From contig NZ_VZPF01000062.1 in NCBI RefSeq assembly GCF_008801695.1, forward strand, positions 1 to 32,216: a stretch of 32,216 nucleotides of DNA. The letters run 5' to 3'. Position 1 is the first letter of the stretch, and every line of letters begins with the position of its first letter. Positions 7,100-17,009 of the stretch are shown here, piece by piece. The notes under the pieces are model-generated. The model searched no databases and had not been told where the DNA came from. It saw only the letters and a program-made list of their open reading frames with translations. The position numbers and the translations under genes were made by a program. Source of the stretch: Pantoea stewartii subsp. stewartii (GTDB lineage: Bacteria > Pseudomonadota > Gammaproteobacteria > Enterobacterales > Enterobacteriaceae).

Positions 7100-8440
7100 T
7101 CACACAGCCTGGATGGACGCTCCGCGGCCAATAGCGTAATAAACGAAGCCGCGCTTGCTGAGACGCTCTGGATCATACAGGTTACGTCCATCAAAAATCA
7201 CGGGTTGTTTCAGTGCATTTTTGATCACGTCGAAGTCAGGGGCACGGAAATTTTGCCACTCAGTGCAAATTACCAGGCCATCTGCGCCCTGTAACGCTGA
7301 TTCTTTGGTGCCCATCAGCTTCAAATCGTCGCGGTGACCGTAGATGCGCTGTGCTTCATCCATCGCTTCCGGATCGAAAGCCTGTACAGACGCACCTGCT
7401 TCCCACAGCGCTTCCATCAATACACGGCTCGATGCTTCACGCATATCGTCGGTATTCGGTTTGAACGACAGTCCCCACAGCGCAAACGTCTTCCCTTTAA
7501 GATCGTCACCAAAATGACGTTTGATAAAGGCGGGCAGCTTAGTTTTCTGGCTGTCATTGACGTCTTCCACCGCTTTTAACAGACGTGGTGTATAGCCAAT
7601 GGATTCCGCCGTACGAATGAGCGCCTGCACATCTTTCGGGAAACAGGAACCGCCATAACCGCAGCCAGGATAGATAAAGTGATAGCCGATACGTGAGTCA
7701 GAACCAATCCCCTGGCGCACTTTTTCGATATCCGCACCTAAACGTTCCGCGAGATTGGAAATTTCATTCATAAAGCTGATTTTGGTCGCCAGCATACAGT
7801 TGGCAGCGTACTTCGTCAGCTCTGCACTGCGAATATCCATCAGGATCATACGATCGTGGTTGCGGTTGAAGGGCTCATAGAGCTCACGCAACAGTTCCAC
7901 GACAGCATCATTATCCGTGCCGACAACGATGCGCTCGGGACGCATACAGTCAGCAACCGCCGCCCCTTCTTTCAGGAACTCGGGGTTGGATACCACATCA
8001 AAGCTGATATTGGCATCACGCGCCTGCAGGGTTTCCGTCATGACCGCACGGACTCTGTCAGCCGTTCCAACCGGTACGGTAGATTTATCGATGACCACTT
8101 TATGATCGGTCATATGCTGAGCAATGGTGCGTGCCACGGCAGTAACATATTTCAGATCGGCCGAACCATCTTCATCAGGCGGTGTGCCTACGGCGATAAA
8201 CTGCATCACGCCATGGTTAACGCCCAGTGCAGCATCGGTGCTGAACTTCAGGCGACCGGATTCATAGTTAGACTTAACCAGCGGCGTCAGGCCCGGTTCA
8301 AAAATAGGAATCTGACCCTTTTTGAGGTTCTCAACCTTTTTTTCATCGACATCAATACAGAGAACGTCATGTCCGACTTCGGCCAACACCGCAGCCTGAA
8401 CCAGACCGACATAGCCGATACCAAATACAGTGACTTTCAT
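7100..8440 (-). CDS. ugd: UDP-glucose 6-dehydrogenase
   Basis: Ugd oxidises UDP-glucose twice, with 2 NAD+, to UDP-glucuronate. The 446-residue protein has the N-terminal NAD-binding motif GIGYVG (7-12), the conserved NPEFLKEG segment (152-159), the central helix with [17 protein letters not shown], and catalytic Cys266 in [10 protein letters not shown]. The C-terminal UDP-binding domain follows, with [17 protein letters not shown] and FDGRNLYD. It is about 58 residues longer than the 388-residue Ugd of E. coli and belongs to the longer class also found in Pseudomonas and Burkholderia. It lies 24 bp after galU, whose product it uses, and 14 bp before the epimerase. The product feeds capsule, galacturonate-containing polysaccharide or aminoarabinose pathways; which applies here cannot be told from this window. 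Confidence 0.95.
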   Translation of the reverse strand: MKVTVFGIGYVGLVQAAVLAEVGHDVLCIDVDEKKVENLKKGQIPIFEPGLTPLVKSNYESGRLKFSTDAALGVNHGVMQFIAVGTPPDEDGSADLKYVTAVARTIAQHMTDHKVVIDKSTVPVGTADRVRAVMTETLQARDANISFDVVSNPEFLKEGAAVADCMRPERIVVGTDNDAVVELLRELYEPFNRNHDRMILMDIRSAELTKYAANCMLATKISFMNEISNLAERLGADIEKVRQGIGSDSRIGYHFIYPGCGYGGSCFPKDVQALIRTAESIGYTPRLLKAVEDVNDSQKTKLPAFIKRHFGDDLKGKTFALWGLSFKPNTDDMREASSRVLMEALWEAGASVQAFDPEAMDEAQRIYGHRDDLKLMGTKESALQGADGLVICTEWQNFRAPDFDVIKNALKQPVIFDGRNLYDPERLSKRGFVYYAIGRGASIQAV

Positions 8441-8464
8441 TACGCTATCCTGTGTTTTAAATTT

Positions 8465-9367
8465 TTAATCGCTAACGGTTTTATTGAGCCACTCAGAGAA
8501 CTCTTTGCCCAGCACCGGATGGCGAACACCATATTCGACGAAAGCCTGCATGTATCCCAGTTTGTTACCGCAGTCATGGCTGACCCCTTTCAGGTGGTAA
8601 GCTTCAACGGTCTCTTTTTCCATCAGCATGGCGATAGAATCCGTGAGCTGTACTTCACCGCCTGCACCTGGAGGCGTTTTTGCCAGCAGTGGCCAGATAT
8701 CTGCGGACAGAACATAACGCCCCACCACAGCCAGATTAGAAGGCGCTTCAGACGCTTTTGGTTTCTCAACCACACCGACCATCGGTGCGCTGTCGCCCGG
8801 GTTCAGTTCTGCGCCCTTGCAGTCAACAACACCATAAGCGGTTACATCACTGACAGGCTCAACCATGATCTGGCTGCGGCCAGACTCTTCATAACGGCTC
8901 AGCATTTCCGCCAGGTTATCTTTGGTTGGGTTTGACTCATATTCGTCGATGATCACATCAGGCAGGATGACGGCAACAGGCTCATCACCGACCAGCGGGT
9001 GCGCACACATTACCGCGTGGCCCAGGCCTTTAGCGATGCCCTGACGGACCTGCATGATGGTCACGTGTGGAGGACAGATGGACTGAATTTCATCCAGCAG
9101 CTGACGCTTAACGCGTTTTTCCAGCATTGACTCCAGTTCGAAACTGGTATCAAAATGGTTTTCAATGGCGTTCTTAGACGAGTGGGTTACCAGCACAATT
9201 TCATTGATACCCGCAGCAATACACTCATTAACGACATACTGAATTAACGGCTTATCAACCAGCGGTAACATTTCTTTTGGAATCGCTTTCGTCGCAGGAA
9301 GCATACGCGTACCCAAACCTGCTACCGGGATTACCGCTTTTTTAACTTTGGTCTTATAGGCAGACAT
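8465..9367 (-). CDS. galU: UTP-glucose-1-phosphate uridylyltransferase
   Basis: GalU makes UDP-glucose from UTP and glucose-1-phosphate, the entry point for galactose use, osmoregulated glucans and surface polysaccharides. The 300-residue protein (E. coli 302) carries the nucleotidyltransferase signature [17 protein letters not shown] near the N-terminus, the AKGLGHAV loop, and GVVEKP. I chose the ATG at 9367, preceded by AGAGG at 7-8 nt; the frame also allows a TTG one codon earlier. It is first in a minus-strand operon with ugd and the epimerase. A -10-like TATACT on the minus strand (9439-9434) lies about 65 bp upstream. A small palindrome GGGTAA-N7-TTACCC (9536-9554) separates it from rssB. 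Confidence 0.97.
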   Translation of the reverse strand: MSAYKTKVKKAVIPVAGLGTRMLPATKAIPKEMLPLVDKPLIQYVVNECIAAGINEIVLVTHSSKNAIENHFDTSFELESMLEKRVKRQLLDEIQSICPPHVTIMQVRQGIAKGLGHAVMCAHPLVGDEPVAVILPDVIIDEYESNPTKDNLAEMLSRYEESGRSQIMVEPVSDVTAYGVVDCKGAELNPGDSAPMVGVVEKPKASEAPSNLAVVGRYVLSADIWPLLAKTPPGAGGEVQLTDSIAMLMEKETVEAYHLKGVSHDCGNKLGYMQAFVEYGVRHPVLGKEFSEWLNKTVSD

Positions 9368-9562
9368 CAAAATACCTCTCTTATAGGCCGTTCAAGTTTT
9401 AATGCTTGATATGTCGGTTTAAATTCGGAAATGAGTATATCAGTTACTCGCGAACGGATTTATCCTGGAAGGCATCTATCCGTAGAATTTAAGACTATTA
9501 CCCAAGTGTAAAGCTAACTTCTGGCACTGTCTTGCGGGTAAGTATAAATTACCCTTCGGTGT

Positions 9563-10579
9563 TTATTGCTCAGACGATAACATCAGTCGTATACGGCCCC
9601 CGGCGCCCCAAATATGGCACTGCCAGTCGTCCGCACGCTGGCTAATCTGGTTAATATGCGTACTGCCCATAGTGCCAAGCGGAACGCCATTACTGAGTTG
9701 AATTTGATGGGCCTGAACATGTAATGTGGCATTCAGGCCAGCAGAAACCAGCACCAGGTTTTTTAATCCGCGATGGTAGTATCCAACTAACAGAGGGAAC
9801 TGTCCGGTTAAATTCGCCTGCCGTAGCAGCAGATTAACCTGTCTGAGTAAACTGCTTAACTCAGGTAATCGCTGTTTCTGTCCTGATAACTGTTCTTGTA
9901 ATAATCCGTTAAACAGGGCGCGCAATAATAAAGCCGCCAGCACGCCGTTGTCGCCCGCACGGGTGACATCGAGACAATAAAAAGCCAAATCTTTGTCAGA
10001 TAACGCCGCAATATCTAGCACCAGCCCGGGCTGCTCCGCCATGGTTAACTGGCGATAATTTACCCGACAATGGGCAATGCGCTGCTGGACCGGGGGCTGC
10101 AGTTCTTTCAGTAATTTTGCCGCAGCGGAAGGATCGCGCACCAATGCATCCCAGTCCTGAAACAGCTGTTCATCTTCCTCGACTTTCGAGGTAAACATCG
10201 ACGGATAGAGGCATTCGTATACCGCTTCACGGAAACGTTCAAAATTCTTCAGGGGTTTTAGCAACACATCCTGTACGCCCAGACGTAAAACCTGCGCGAT
10301 GTCGGACATATTTTCGGTCGCGGAAATTATCAGAATGGGCAGTGTATTGCCGTGGCTGCGCAGATGTTCGACAAACTGAATTCCGTTCATGCGCGGCATT
10401 TCCAGGTCACAAATCACCAGTTCGACGGCATGTTTATCCAGTTGCGCAATAGCTTCCAGACCATCTTCAGCCTCAACAGTGACAGCCCCCATTGATGTTA
10501 AAAACTGGTTTAAAAGCGAACGGAAAACGGCCTCATCTTCGACAATGAGTATCTTTTTGCCGATCAGTGGTTTTTCCAT
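9563..10579 (-). CDS. rssB: Sigma-S adaptor/response regulator RssB (Hnr)
   Basis: RssB binds the stationary-phase sigma factor RpoS and delivers it to the ClpXP protease. The 338-residue protein (E. coli 337) has an N-terminal receiver domain with the acidic pair in VEDE (14-17), phosphoacceptor Asp58 (VICDLEMPRMNG), the ISATEN threonine switch region and KPLKNF lysine, then a degenerate PP2C-like C-terminal domain. The ATG at 10579 gives the family start (MEKPLIGKKILIVEDE) with a G-rich Shine-Dalgarno; the frame runs 74 codons further upstream into rssA and that extension is not family-like. It lies 88 bp downstream of rssA on the same strand, as in the E. coli rssAB operon. Confidence 0.96.
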   Translation of the reverse strand: MEKPLIGKKILIVEDEAVFRSLLNQFLTSMGAVTVEAEDGLEAIAQLDKHAVELVICDLEMPRMNGIQFVEHLRSHGNTLPILIISATENMSDIAQVLRLGVQDVLLKPLKNFERFREAVYECLYPSMFTSKVEEDEQLFQDWDALVRDPSAAAKLLKELQPPVQQRIAHCRVNYRQLTMAEQPGLVLDIAALSDKDLAFYCLDVTRAGDNGVLAALLLRALFNGLLQEQLSGQKQRLPELSSLLRQVNLLLRQANLTGQFPLLVGYYHRGLKNLVLVSAGLNATLHVQAHQIQLSNGVPLGTMGSTHINQISQRADDWQCHIWGAGGRIRLMLSSEQ

Positions 10580-10667
10580 TCCATCCCCCTGCGTACCCGA
10601 TAGTTCATAAAACGCAGTTGCGCCTTTCAGAATAGACCGAAGTAACATCTGTGCGTGAACAACCAGA

Positions 10668-11579
10668 TTATCTTCTACGGACCAGCGGTAATAATTCATC
10701 CATTTGTTTCTCAACGGCAACCTTCCCAGCCGCAATTGCTTCTTCTGCACGATGAAAATCCAACGTGGATATCTGTGGACAAAATGGCTGGATAAGCACA
10801 TCAGGCGGATCGCCTGCCATCCGGTTTCGCTTCAGGCGATTTTCCAGCACCTGGATGGACGTGGCCATGATCTCCATGGCGCCCGGCATTTGCGAGGCCC
10901 GGCGCTGCGTAAAATTGACCAGACGCTGTCGCAGTTTCCCACGCCAGTCGAGATTGAGCGCCACAGCCGCCGCATGTTCTTCTGAACTCTGGGATGTCAG
11001 CGCCATCGCATTCTGCGGCATCAGATGCGCGTCGTGCTGAAGATCGACAGCAATCACGACATCCGCCCCCAGCGCGCGCGTCAGGGAGATCGGTACCGGA
11101 TTCACCACCGCACCATCCACCAGCCAATATCCATTGTAGCCGACGGGCGGTAATAAACCTGGCATACTGCAGGACGCACGTACCGCCTGATGTAATTCAC
11201 CCTCGGTCAGCCACAGCTCGCGACCGGTACTTAAATTGGTTGCCACCACACCAAACGGCTTTCCGCACGATTCAATCGCGTCGTGCGTAATGAGTTGCCG
11301 GACATGGTTGAATACCCGTTCTCCGCGTAACAGTCCGCCTCGCTGCCAGGACAGATCCATCAGACGGATGACATCCCAGTAGCTAAACGCACTCACCCAC
11401 TTTTTCATGTGCGGGAGACGATGATTGACGTAAGCTGCGCCCACCAGTGCACCGATGGAACAGCCTGCCACGACATCAATGTTGATACCTGCGCTCTCCA
11501 ACGCTTCGATAACGCCAATATGCGCCCATCCTTTGGCGGCACCGGAACCCAGAGCCAATCCAATTTTTTGCTTTCTCAT
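10668..11579 (-). CDS. rssA: Patatin-like phospholipase family protein RssA
   Basis: The 303-residue protein is a bacterial patatin-like hydrolase. It shows the oxyanion-hole segment GSGAAKGWAHIG (about 11-22), the nucleophile motif GCSIG (Ser41), and the DGA motif giving the Ser41-Asp155 dyad. Length and sequence match E. coli RssA. Its physiological substrate is unknown, and in E. coli it is co-transcribed with rssB without a proven role in sigma-S turnover. The start ATG (11579) gives MRKQKIGLALGSG. The gene is divergent from ychJ with a 97-bp shared intergenic region. Confidence 0.94.
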   Translation of the reverse strand: MRKQKIGLALGSGAAKGWAHIGVIEALESAGINIDVVAGCSIGALVGAAYVNHRLPHMKKWVSAFSYWDVIRLMDLSWQRGGLLRGERVFNHVRQLITHDAIESCGKPFGVVATNLSTGRELWLTEGELHQAVRASCSMPGLLPPVGYNGYWLVDGAVVNPVPISLTRALGADVVIAVDLQHDAHLMPQNAMALTSQSSEEHAAAVALNLDWRGKLRQRLVNFTQRRASQMPGAMEIMATSIQVLENRLKRNRMAGDPPDVLIQPFCPQISTLDFHRAEEAIAAGKVAVEKQMDELLPLVRRR

Positions 11580-11676
11580 CTTACTCGGGTCCTGGCGTCA
11601 ATACATGGCATCACACGCGTGGGTCGGATAAAGTAAACGATATCATTAACAATCACTGTTATTAACAGGAGAATGT

Positions 11677-12132
11677 GTGTCCGAATCTTGCCCATGCTGT
11701 AGCGGCAAGCAGTATAGCCTATGTTGTCAGCCCTTTGTTAAAGGAACAGAAATTCCCTTATCAGCTGAACAACTTATGCGCTCCCGCTACTGCGCTTATG
11801 TCAAACAAGACGTCGATTACCTCGTCGCCACCTGGCATCCCACCAGCCGCGTTCCGGCGCTGGCTGACTTAGTGACTGAAAGTTTCGCTGGTACTGAATG
11901 GCTCAGCCTGAACATCACACGTTGTGATGAGGGGCGCCACAAAGACGAATCTTTCGTCACTTTTTTTGCACGTTTTGCTGAAAACGGTGTTAATCGGGCG
12001 ATGTACGAGCGTTCACGCTTTCTTCGCGAGGACAGTCGCTGGTACTATGTCGACGGAATGACGCCCGCCATCGGGCGCAACGATCGCTGTCCATGTGGCG
12101 CCGACAAAAAATACAAAAAATGTTGCGGTTAA
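11677..12132 (+). CDS. ychJ: YchJ family SEC-C zinc-motif protein
   Basis: The 151-residue protein (E. coli 152) has a cysteine-rich SEC-C-type motif at each end: CPCCSGKQYSLCC (residues 5-17) and CPCGADKKYKKCCG at the C-terminus, with a NTF2-like middle domain (UPF0225). These motifs bind zinc; the same motif occurs at the SecA C-terminus. No biochemical function is established. The start is GTG at 11677, preceded by AGGAG at 5-6 nt; no in-frame ATG is near. It precedes purU by 56 bp on the same strand, so co-transcription is possible. Confidence 0.93.
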   Translation: MSESCPCCSGKQYSLCCQPFVKGTEIPLSAEQLMRSRYCAYVKQDVDYLVATWHPTSRVPALADLVTESFAGTEWLSLNITRCDEGRHKDESFVTFFARFAENGVNRAMYERSRFLREDSRWYYVDGMTPAIGRNDRCPCGADKKYKKCCG

Positions 12133-12188
12133 GGCAGTTGCCTGCGTAACGGTTTTACCCTTAATGCTTTGACAGGACTCTGATTGAG

Positions 12189-13037
12189 ATGCAAGCGCAA
12201 ACCATGCAAAGAAAAGTTTTACGAACCATTTGTCCCGATGCAAAAGGTCTGATCGCCAAAATCACCAATATTTGTTACAAGCACGAACTGAATATCGTGC
12301 AAAACAATGAGTTTGTTGATCATCGCACCGGGCGTTTTTTCATGCGCACAGAGCTGGAAGGGATTTTTAACGACAATACTTTACTGGCCGATCTTGACAG
12401 CGCCCTTCCTCAGGGCTCGGTACGTGAACTGCACAGCGCAGGCCGTCGCCGCGTCGTTATTCTGGTCACCAAAGAAGCCCACTGCCTGGGCGACCTGCTG
12501 ATGAAGAGCGCGTTTGGCGGGCTGGATATGGAAATAGCCGCCGTCATCGGTAACCATGAAACGCTGCGCTCGCTGGTCGAGCGTTTTGATATTCCGTTTG
12601 TGTTGGTCAGTCATGAAGGGCTTTCGCGTGAAGAGCATGATAATAAGATGGCGGACGAAATTGATCGTTACCAGCCAGATTATGTGGTGCTTGCCAAATA
12701 TATGCGCGTGCTGACGCCGGGCTTCGTCCAGCGCTACCCGAATCAGATCATCAATATTCATCACTCGTTCCTGCCTGCCTTTATCGGCGCACGCCCTTAT
12801 CACCAAGCTTATGAACGCGGCGTTAAAATCATTGGTGCGACGGCGCACTACGTTAATGACAACCTGGATGAAGGTCCGATCATTATGCAGGACGTCATCA
12901 ACGTCGATCACAGCTATACAGCAGAAGAGATGATGCGTGCCGGACGTGATGTAGAAAAGAATGTGCTGAGCCGCGCGTTAGATAAAGTGCTGGGTCAGCG
13001 TGTGTTTGTTTACGGCAACCGCACGATTATTCTTTAA
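12189..13037 (+). CDS. purU: Formyltetrahydrofolate deformylase
   Basis: PurU hydrolyses 10-formyl-tetrahydrofolate to formate and tetrahydrofolate, balancing one-carbon pools and supplying formate for PurT. The 282-residue product (E. coli 280) has an N-terminal ACT regulatory domain (about 5-85; the E. coli enzyme responds to methionine and glycine) and a C-terminal formyltransferase-fold catalytic domain with INIHHSFLPAFIGARPYHQAY and the downstream DEGPIIMQDV segment. The ATG at 12189 and a second in-frame ATG at 12204 are both possible; the latter gives MQRKVLRTICP, closer to the conserved region. An 8-bp stem hairpin (13046-13072) follows but has no U-tract. Confidence 0.96.
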   Translation: MQAQTMQRKVLRTICPDAKGLIAKITNICYKHELNIVQNNEFVDHRTGRFFMRTELEGIFNDNTLLADLDSALPQGSVRELHSAGRRRVVILVTKEAHCLGDLLMKSAFGGLDMEIAAVIGNHETLRSLVERFDIPFVLVSHEGLSREEHDNKMADEIDRYQPDYVVLAKYMRVLTPGFVQRYPNQIINIHHSFLPAFIGARPYHQAYERGVKIIGATAHYVNDNLDEGPIIMQDVINVDHSYTAEEMMRAGRDVEKNVLSRALDKVLGQRVFVYGNRTIIL

Positions 13038-13118
13038 CCGCCACGGCGCTGGACTGGCTGACATTCCAGCGCTACGCGTAAAAAGTGGGCAAACGGTTCG
13101 TGATTTGCCTGAGTCCGC

Positions 13119-13155
13119 TTTACAGTCTGAATCCATTTGGTATGATGCGCCCCGC
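13119..13155 (+). promoter_or_regulatory. Stringent-type promoter of tRNA-Tyr
   Basis: TTTACA (-35, 13119-13124) and TATGAT (-10, 13141-13146) are 16 bp apart, followed by the G/C-rich discriminator GCGCCCCGC (13147-13155). This arrangement, and the TATGATGCGCCCCGCTTC stretch in particular, is that of the E. coli tyrT promoter, the classic target of ppGpp/DksA repression and Fis activation. The tRNA starts about 26 nt after the discriminator. Confidence 0.85.
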
Positions 13156-13180
13156 TTCAGAGCACAACAATTCAGTCCCT

Positions 13181-13248
<68 letters not shown>

Positions 13249-13265
<17 letters not shown>

Positions 13266-13545
13266 TCTCGCATTTAGCATCTTCATTCCGACATGCAACT
13301 CAGTCAGCCTGTACTGCATGGAGAGGGATGAGAACCTTCGACCAGCGTTCGCGTCGGGCACCGCGAGACAACGCGCATTAGCGCGGCCCGTAGGGTGAGG
13401 CGCAACGCGCCGAATCATCCTTCTCCCACCACCATCTCGCATTTAGCATCTTCATTCCGACATGCAAATCAGTCAGCCTGTTCTGTGCGAAAAGGGATAA
13501 GAACCTTTGTTCAGCGTTCGTGCCGGGCATCGCCTGAGTAAACGC
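13249..13545 (+). repeat. rtT-type tandem repeats after tRNA-Tyr
   Basis: A unit of 169 bp starts within the tRNA 3' end (13249) and begins again at 13418. The first 49 bp of each unit are identical, including the last 17 nt of the tRNA (TCCTTCTCCCACCACCA); similarity then fades and ends near 13545. In E. coli the tyrT locus likewise ends in repeats that start with the tRNA 3' end and encode the small rtT RNA and the tpr frame. A processed rtT-like RNA is plausible, but no terminator is evident. Minus-strand frames here are the familiar spurious anti-tRNA translations. The remaining bases to 13699 show nothing recognisable. Confidence 0.8.
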
Positions 13546-13699
13546 TTCTGGAAACCACTCTGGTTTTCTGTTCCCGCTGACCGTGTGTCGTGCTCTCTGG
13601 CCCGTGCTGTCCACCACTCGCTGAAATTGCCCTGCTCTGCCATGACATTTCCGGCAAAAATCGCTACCATCCTGCCTATCATTCGCTGAAGGTTATCTC

Positions 13700-14506
13700 A
13701 TGAAATTTATTTCATTCAATATTAACGGCTTGCGGGCACGTCCCCATCAACTCGAAGCACTGGTCGAGAAGCATCAGCCTGACGTCATTGGTCTGCAGGA
13801 AACGAAAGTCCATGATGATATGTTCCCGCTCGAGGATGTGGCTAAGCTGGGCTACAACGTGTTTTATCACGGTCAGAAAGGCCATTACGGTGTGGCACTG
13901 TTGACCAAGGTTCAGCCGGTCTCCGTGCGTCGGGGGTTTCCGGGCGATGGCGAGGATGCGCAGCGTCGCCTGATCATGGCTGAAATCCCCAGCCCGATTG
14001 GCGATATTACCTTGATAAATGGCTATTTTCCGCAGGGCGAGAGCCGAGACCACCCGACAAAGTTTCCGGCCAAAGAAAAATTTTACCGCGATCTGCAAAG
14101 CTATCTGAGCGAGAGTCTTACGGCGGATAAGCCCGTGCTGATCATGGGCGATATGAATATCAGCAGCACCGACCTGGATATTGGGATTGGCGAAGACAGC
14201 CGTAAACGCTGGCTGCGTACCGGTAAGTGTTCTTTCCTGCCCGAAGAGCGGGAATGGATGGACAGGCTGTTAAGCTGGGGGTTGGTCGATACCTGGCGTG
14301 CGCATAATCCCGATACCTGTGACCGTTTTTCCTGGTTCGATTACCGTTCTAAAGGGTTCGATGACAATCGCGGTCTGCGCATTGACCTGCTGCTGGCCAG
14401 CACCGGGCTGGCCTCGCACTGCATTGAGAGCGGTATCGACTACGATATTCGTGGCATGGAAAAACCCTCTGACCATGCCCCGGTCTGGTCAACCTTCCGC
14501 TTCTGA
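13700..14506 (+). CDS. xthA: Exonuclease III (AP endonuclease)
   Basis: ExoIII is the main AP endonuclease and 3'-to-5' double-strand exonuclease in base excision repair. The 268 residues equal the E. coli length and show the exonuclease-endonuclease-phosphatase signature: Asn7, Glu34 in [15 protein letters not shown], the [17 protein letters not shown] segment and C-terminal SDHAP with the catalytic histidine. The ATG follows AAGG at a usable spacing. It is separated from tRNA-Tyr by the rtT repeats; in E. coli it lies in a quite different neighbourhood from tyrT, so a block junction is just upstream. It ends at a terminator shared with the converging ynjH. Confidence 0.97.
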   Translation: MKFISFNINGLRARPHQLEALVEKHQPDVIGLQETKVHDDMFPLEDVAKLGYNVFYHGQKGHYGVALLTKVQPVSVRRGFPGDGEDAQRRLIMAEIPSPIGDITLINGYFPQGESRDHPTKFPAKEKFYRDLQSYLSESLTADKPVLIMGDMNISSTDLDIGIGEDSRKRWLRTGKCSFLPEEREWMDRLLSWGLVDTWRAHNPDTCDRFSWFDYRSKGFDDNRGLRIDLLLASTGLASHCIESGIDYDIRGMEKPSDHAPVWSTFRF

Positions 14507-14514
14507 TAGCGCTG

Positions 14515-14546
14515 ACGCGTGGTGCGCCCGCCCACCACGCGTTTTC
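14515..14546 (+). terminator. Terminator of xthA
   Basis: ACGCGTGGTG (14515-14524) pairs perfectly with CACCACGCGT (14533-14542) around an 8-nt loop, followed by a short T-run. It lies between the convergent xthA and ynjH stop codons. Confidence 0.75.
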
Positions 14547-14836
14547 TATTTCACTATTTTCCAGATCAGGTTGTTCGTCCCCAGCGATTTTTCGTCACGC
14601 GCGCACTGTAACAGGACGCCTTCTGATTTCACGACTGCGCCCTCGGTATAATTACGGTTTTCGAAAATACAGCACTGCATACAGTTCTGCTGATTATTTT
14701 GTCCCTGAGTCCAGGCTTCCCGCGGCATATCAACAATCACATCCGTGTTAGTTCCGCCTGTAGACGGATGATAATTCGCCTGGGCCGGCCCACAGACAAT
14801 CAGTGCGGCCAGCATGAGCAGTGCAGTTTTACGCAT
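14546..14836 (-). CDS. ynjH: YnjH family (DUF1496) periplasmic protein
   Basis: This 96-residue protein has a clear signal peptide ([20 protein letters not shown], cleavage after AQA at about residue 20), so it is probably periplasmic. The mature part carries four conserved cysteines (NCMQCCIFENRNY and LLQC) and a TEGAVVKSEG segment characteristic of DUF1496/YnjH. Its function is unknown; the cysteines may form disulfides. Its ATG overlaps the topB stop codon (TAATG, sharing one base), so translation is probably coupled to topB. In E. coli gdhA and ynjI separate ynjH from topB; here they are absent. Confidence 0.85.
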   Translation of the reverse strand: MRKTALLMLAALIVCGPAQANYHPSTGGTNTDVIVDMPREAWTQGQNNQQNCMQCCIFENRNYTEGAVVKSEGVLLQCARDEKSLGTNNLIWKIVK

Positions 14837-16752
14837 TATTCGGTTTCCTTAGTTTTACGCCGTGCTTTGCGCTGCGGACGTTTTTGTCCGGTGGACGGTA
14901 ACCCACGAAACGCCTGTCCCGACGGTTGCTGCCGTGCCTGATGAATAAGCCCACTCAGCGTGTGCACCAGCGGTTGCATAAACTCATCATAACGGCAGGC
15001 CTTTTCACTAATCCGTGTCAGTGTCGATTCCCACTGGGCGGTCATGTCCGGCCGGGCTGCCAGATCCGGTAACGAATGGATCAACGCCTTACCCGTGTCG
15101 GTAGAATGAATATAGCGCCCTTTCTTCTGTAAAAATGACCGGCGGAACAATAATTCTATGATCCCCGCGCGCGTGGCTTCCGTTCCTAAACCATCGGTCG
15201 CACGAAGCACTTTCTTTAATTCTTTATCCTGAACAAAACGCGCGATACCGGTCATGGCTGACAGAAGCGTGGCATCCGTAAAATGACGAGGTGGCTGCGT
15301 TTGCTTGGCCAGCACCTCGCCGTGCTCACACAGCAGGACGTCCCCTTCCGCCACGACCGGCAGCGGCATGCCGTCATTTTCTTCATCACGCTCTTTACTG
15401 CCCAGCAAAGCACGCCAACCCGCCTCAGCCAGAAAGCGGGCCTTCGCCACGAATTTACCGCCCGCAATATCCAGTTCAATAGTGCATTTACGAAACATCG
15501 CATCCGGGCAGAACTGCATCAGATACTGACGCGCGATCAGGCCATAAACCTGCTGTTCATTGTCATTAAGCCTGACAGCACTGGCGCGTGCTGTAGGAAT
15601 AATGGCATGGTGCGCATCCACTTTTTTGTCGTCCCAACAGCGGTTTTTACGATCGGCATCAAACTCCGCAGGCGACGTCAGATCGGGCTGGTGAACCTGA
15701 ATGGCATTCAGCACTGCGTGACGACCAGCAAAATGCTCATCGGGCAAATAGCGACTGTCGGAACGGGGATAGGTAATCAGTTTGTGGGTTTCATACAACC
15801 GCTGACAGATATCCAGCACCGCCTGCGCGCTGAGGCCAAAGCGTTTTGCCGCCTCAATCTGCAGTGCCGAGAGCGAAAACGGGAGTGGCGCAGTGTCGCT
15901 TTCGCGCTTATCACTGTATGCGGTGACACGCGCAGGCTGACCGGTAATGCGGGCAACCACATGCTCTGCCAGACTCCGCTTGAGTAAGCGCCCTTCTTCA
16001 TCCTGCCAGGGCTCACAGGCTTCACTGGGGACCCAGTTGGCAACAAAGCGGATGTCATCTGGCGTCACGATATGCGCTTTAACTTCAAAATAGTCTTTCG
16101 GCACAAAGTTTTCGATCTCTTCGTCGCGGCGCACCACCAGCCCCAGCACGGGTGTTTGCACCCGCCCCACCGACAATACGCCATCGTAACCGGCATTACG
16201 GCCCATTAACGTCCAGGCGCGGGTCATGTTGATGCCATACAGCCAGTCCGCCCGGGCGCGAGCCAGGGCGGAAACACACAGGGGGATAAACTCACGGTTT
16301 TCACGCAGGCGACTGACTGCGCGTTCGACCGCCTGAGGATTGAGATCGTTGATCAGGCAGCGCTGCACCTTACTGCGTTTCTCGGCGGGCAGTTGCAGGT
16401 AATCCAGCACTTCGTCCACTAACAGTTGCCCTTCCCGATCCGGGTCACCGGCGTGAACCACTTCGTCCGCCTGCGCCAGCAACCCCTCAACCACTTTAAG
16501 CTGCTTAGCGACAGAGGGCCGCGGCTGCAGGCGCCACTTTTCAGGAATAATGGGCAGATCGGCCAGTGACCAGCGTGCGTAACGGCCGTCATAAGCATCG
16601 GGCTGCGCCTGCTCAAGTAAATGCCCTACGCACCAGGTGACGACCTGATCATTGCCACAGGCAATGAATCCGTCACCGCGGCGGTGCGGTTTAGGTAACA
16701 CATCGGCAATGGCCCGTCCGAGGCTGGGTTTCTCTGCTATAAACAAACGCAT
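14836..16752 (-). CDS. topB: DNA topoisomerase III
   Basis: TopB is a type IA topoisomerase that decatenates replicating or recombining DNA through single-strand passage. The 638-residue protein (E. coli 653) has an N-terminal TOPRIM domain beginning [20 protein letters not shown], with the metal-binding DPDREGQLL near residue 100. The active-site tyrosine lies in the [12 protein letters not shown] motif, and the C-terminus is basic ([13 protein letters not shown]). The decatenation-loop region and gate domains align in order by eye. It is followed without a gap by ynjH. Upstream, the 257-bp space to ydjA holds no selD, which in E. coli lies there. Confidence 0.96.
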   Translation of the reverse strand: MRLFIAEKPSLGRAIADVLPKPHRRGDGFIACGNDQVVTWCVGHLLEQAQPDAYDGRYARWSLADLPIIPEKWRLQPRPSVAKQLKVVEGLLAQADEVVHAGDPDREGQLLVDEVLDYLQLPAEKRSKVQRCLINDLNPQAVERAVSRLRENREFIPLCVSALARARADWLYGINMTRAWTLMGRNAGYDGVLSVGRVQTPVLGLVVRRDEEIENFVPKDYFEVKAHIVTPDDIRFVANWVPSEACEPWQDEEGRLLKRSLAEHVVARITGQPARVTAYSDKRESDTAPLPFSLSALQIEAAKRFGLSAQAVLDICQRLYETHKLITYPRSDSRYLPDEHFAGRHAVLNAIQVHQPDLTSPAEFDADRKNRCWDDKKVDAHHAIIPTARASAVRLNDNEQQVYGLIARQYLMQFCPDAMFRKCTIELDIAGGKFVAKARFLAEAGWRALLGSKERDEENDGMPLPVVAEGDVLLCEHGEVLAKQTQPPRHFTDATLLSAMTGIARFVQDKELKKVLRATDGLGTEATRAGIIELLFRRSFLQKKGRYIHSTDTGKALIHSLPDLAARPDMTAQWESTLTRISEKACRYDEFMQPLVHTLSGLIHQARQQPSGQAFRGLPSTGQKRPQRKARRKTKETE

Positions 16753-17009
16753 TAAATCGGGTAATCCTTAACGTCAGCGAACAACAATGATGGCAGCGCC
16801 TGCCCCGTGCACGACGACAGTGCAGGATCACGGCCTGGCGCCATCGGATGCAGGCAGCCGGTTTCCCCGGACACAGCACGCGGCGCTGCCAGTGAAGACA
16901 GCGCTATAGTAGCCTGGCGGCACGCTGCTGATAAGCGTGCCGGATCTGCGAGGAAACGCTTCGCTCATTACGTGCGCAGTTTACCGCGCATCGCGCGGTT
17001 CAGACAGGT

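Noticed and set aside
7856..8935. 359-codon plus-strand frame opposite ugd and galU
   Set aside because: It is antisense to two strongly supported genes and shows no recognisable domain; long antisense frames are common opposite G/C-biased third positions.
10580..10801. 74-residue N-terminal extension of rssB overlapping rssA
   Set aside because: It is not family-like and runs antisense-free into the rssA 3' end; the E. coli-type start at 10579 has a good ribosome-binding site.
13046..13072. Terminator of purU
   Set aside because: The 8-bp stem is perfect but followed by an A-run rather than T residues, and the tRNA promoter begins soon after. It is recorded only as a hairpin.
15283..15987. 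234-codon plus-strand frame opposite topB
   Set aside because: It is antisense to topB, has no family-like motif and no ribosome-binding site.
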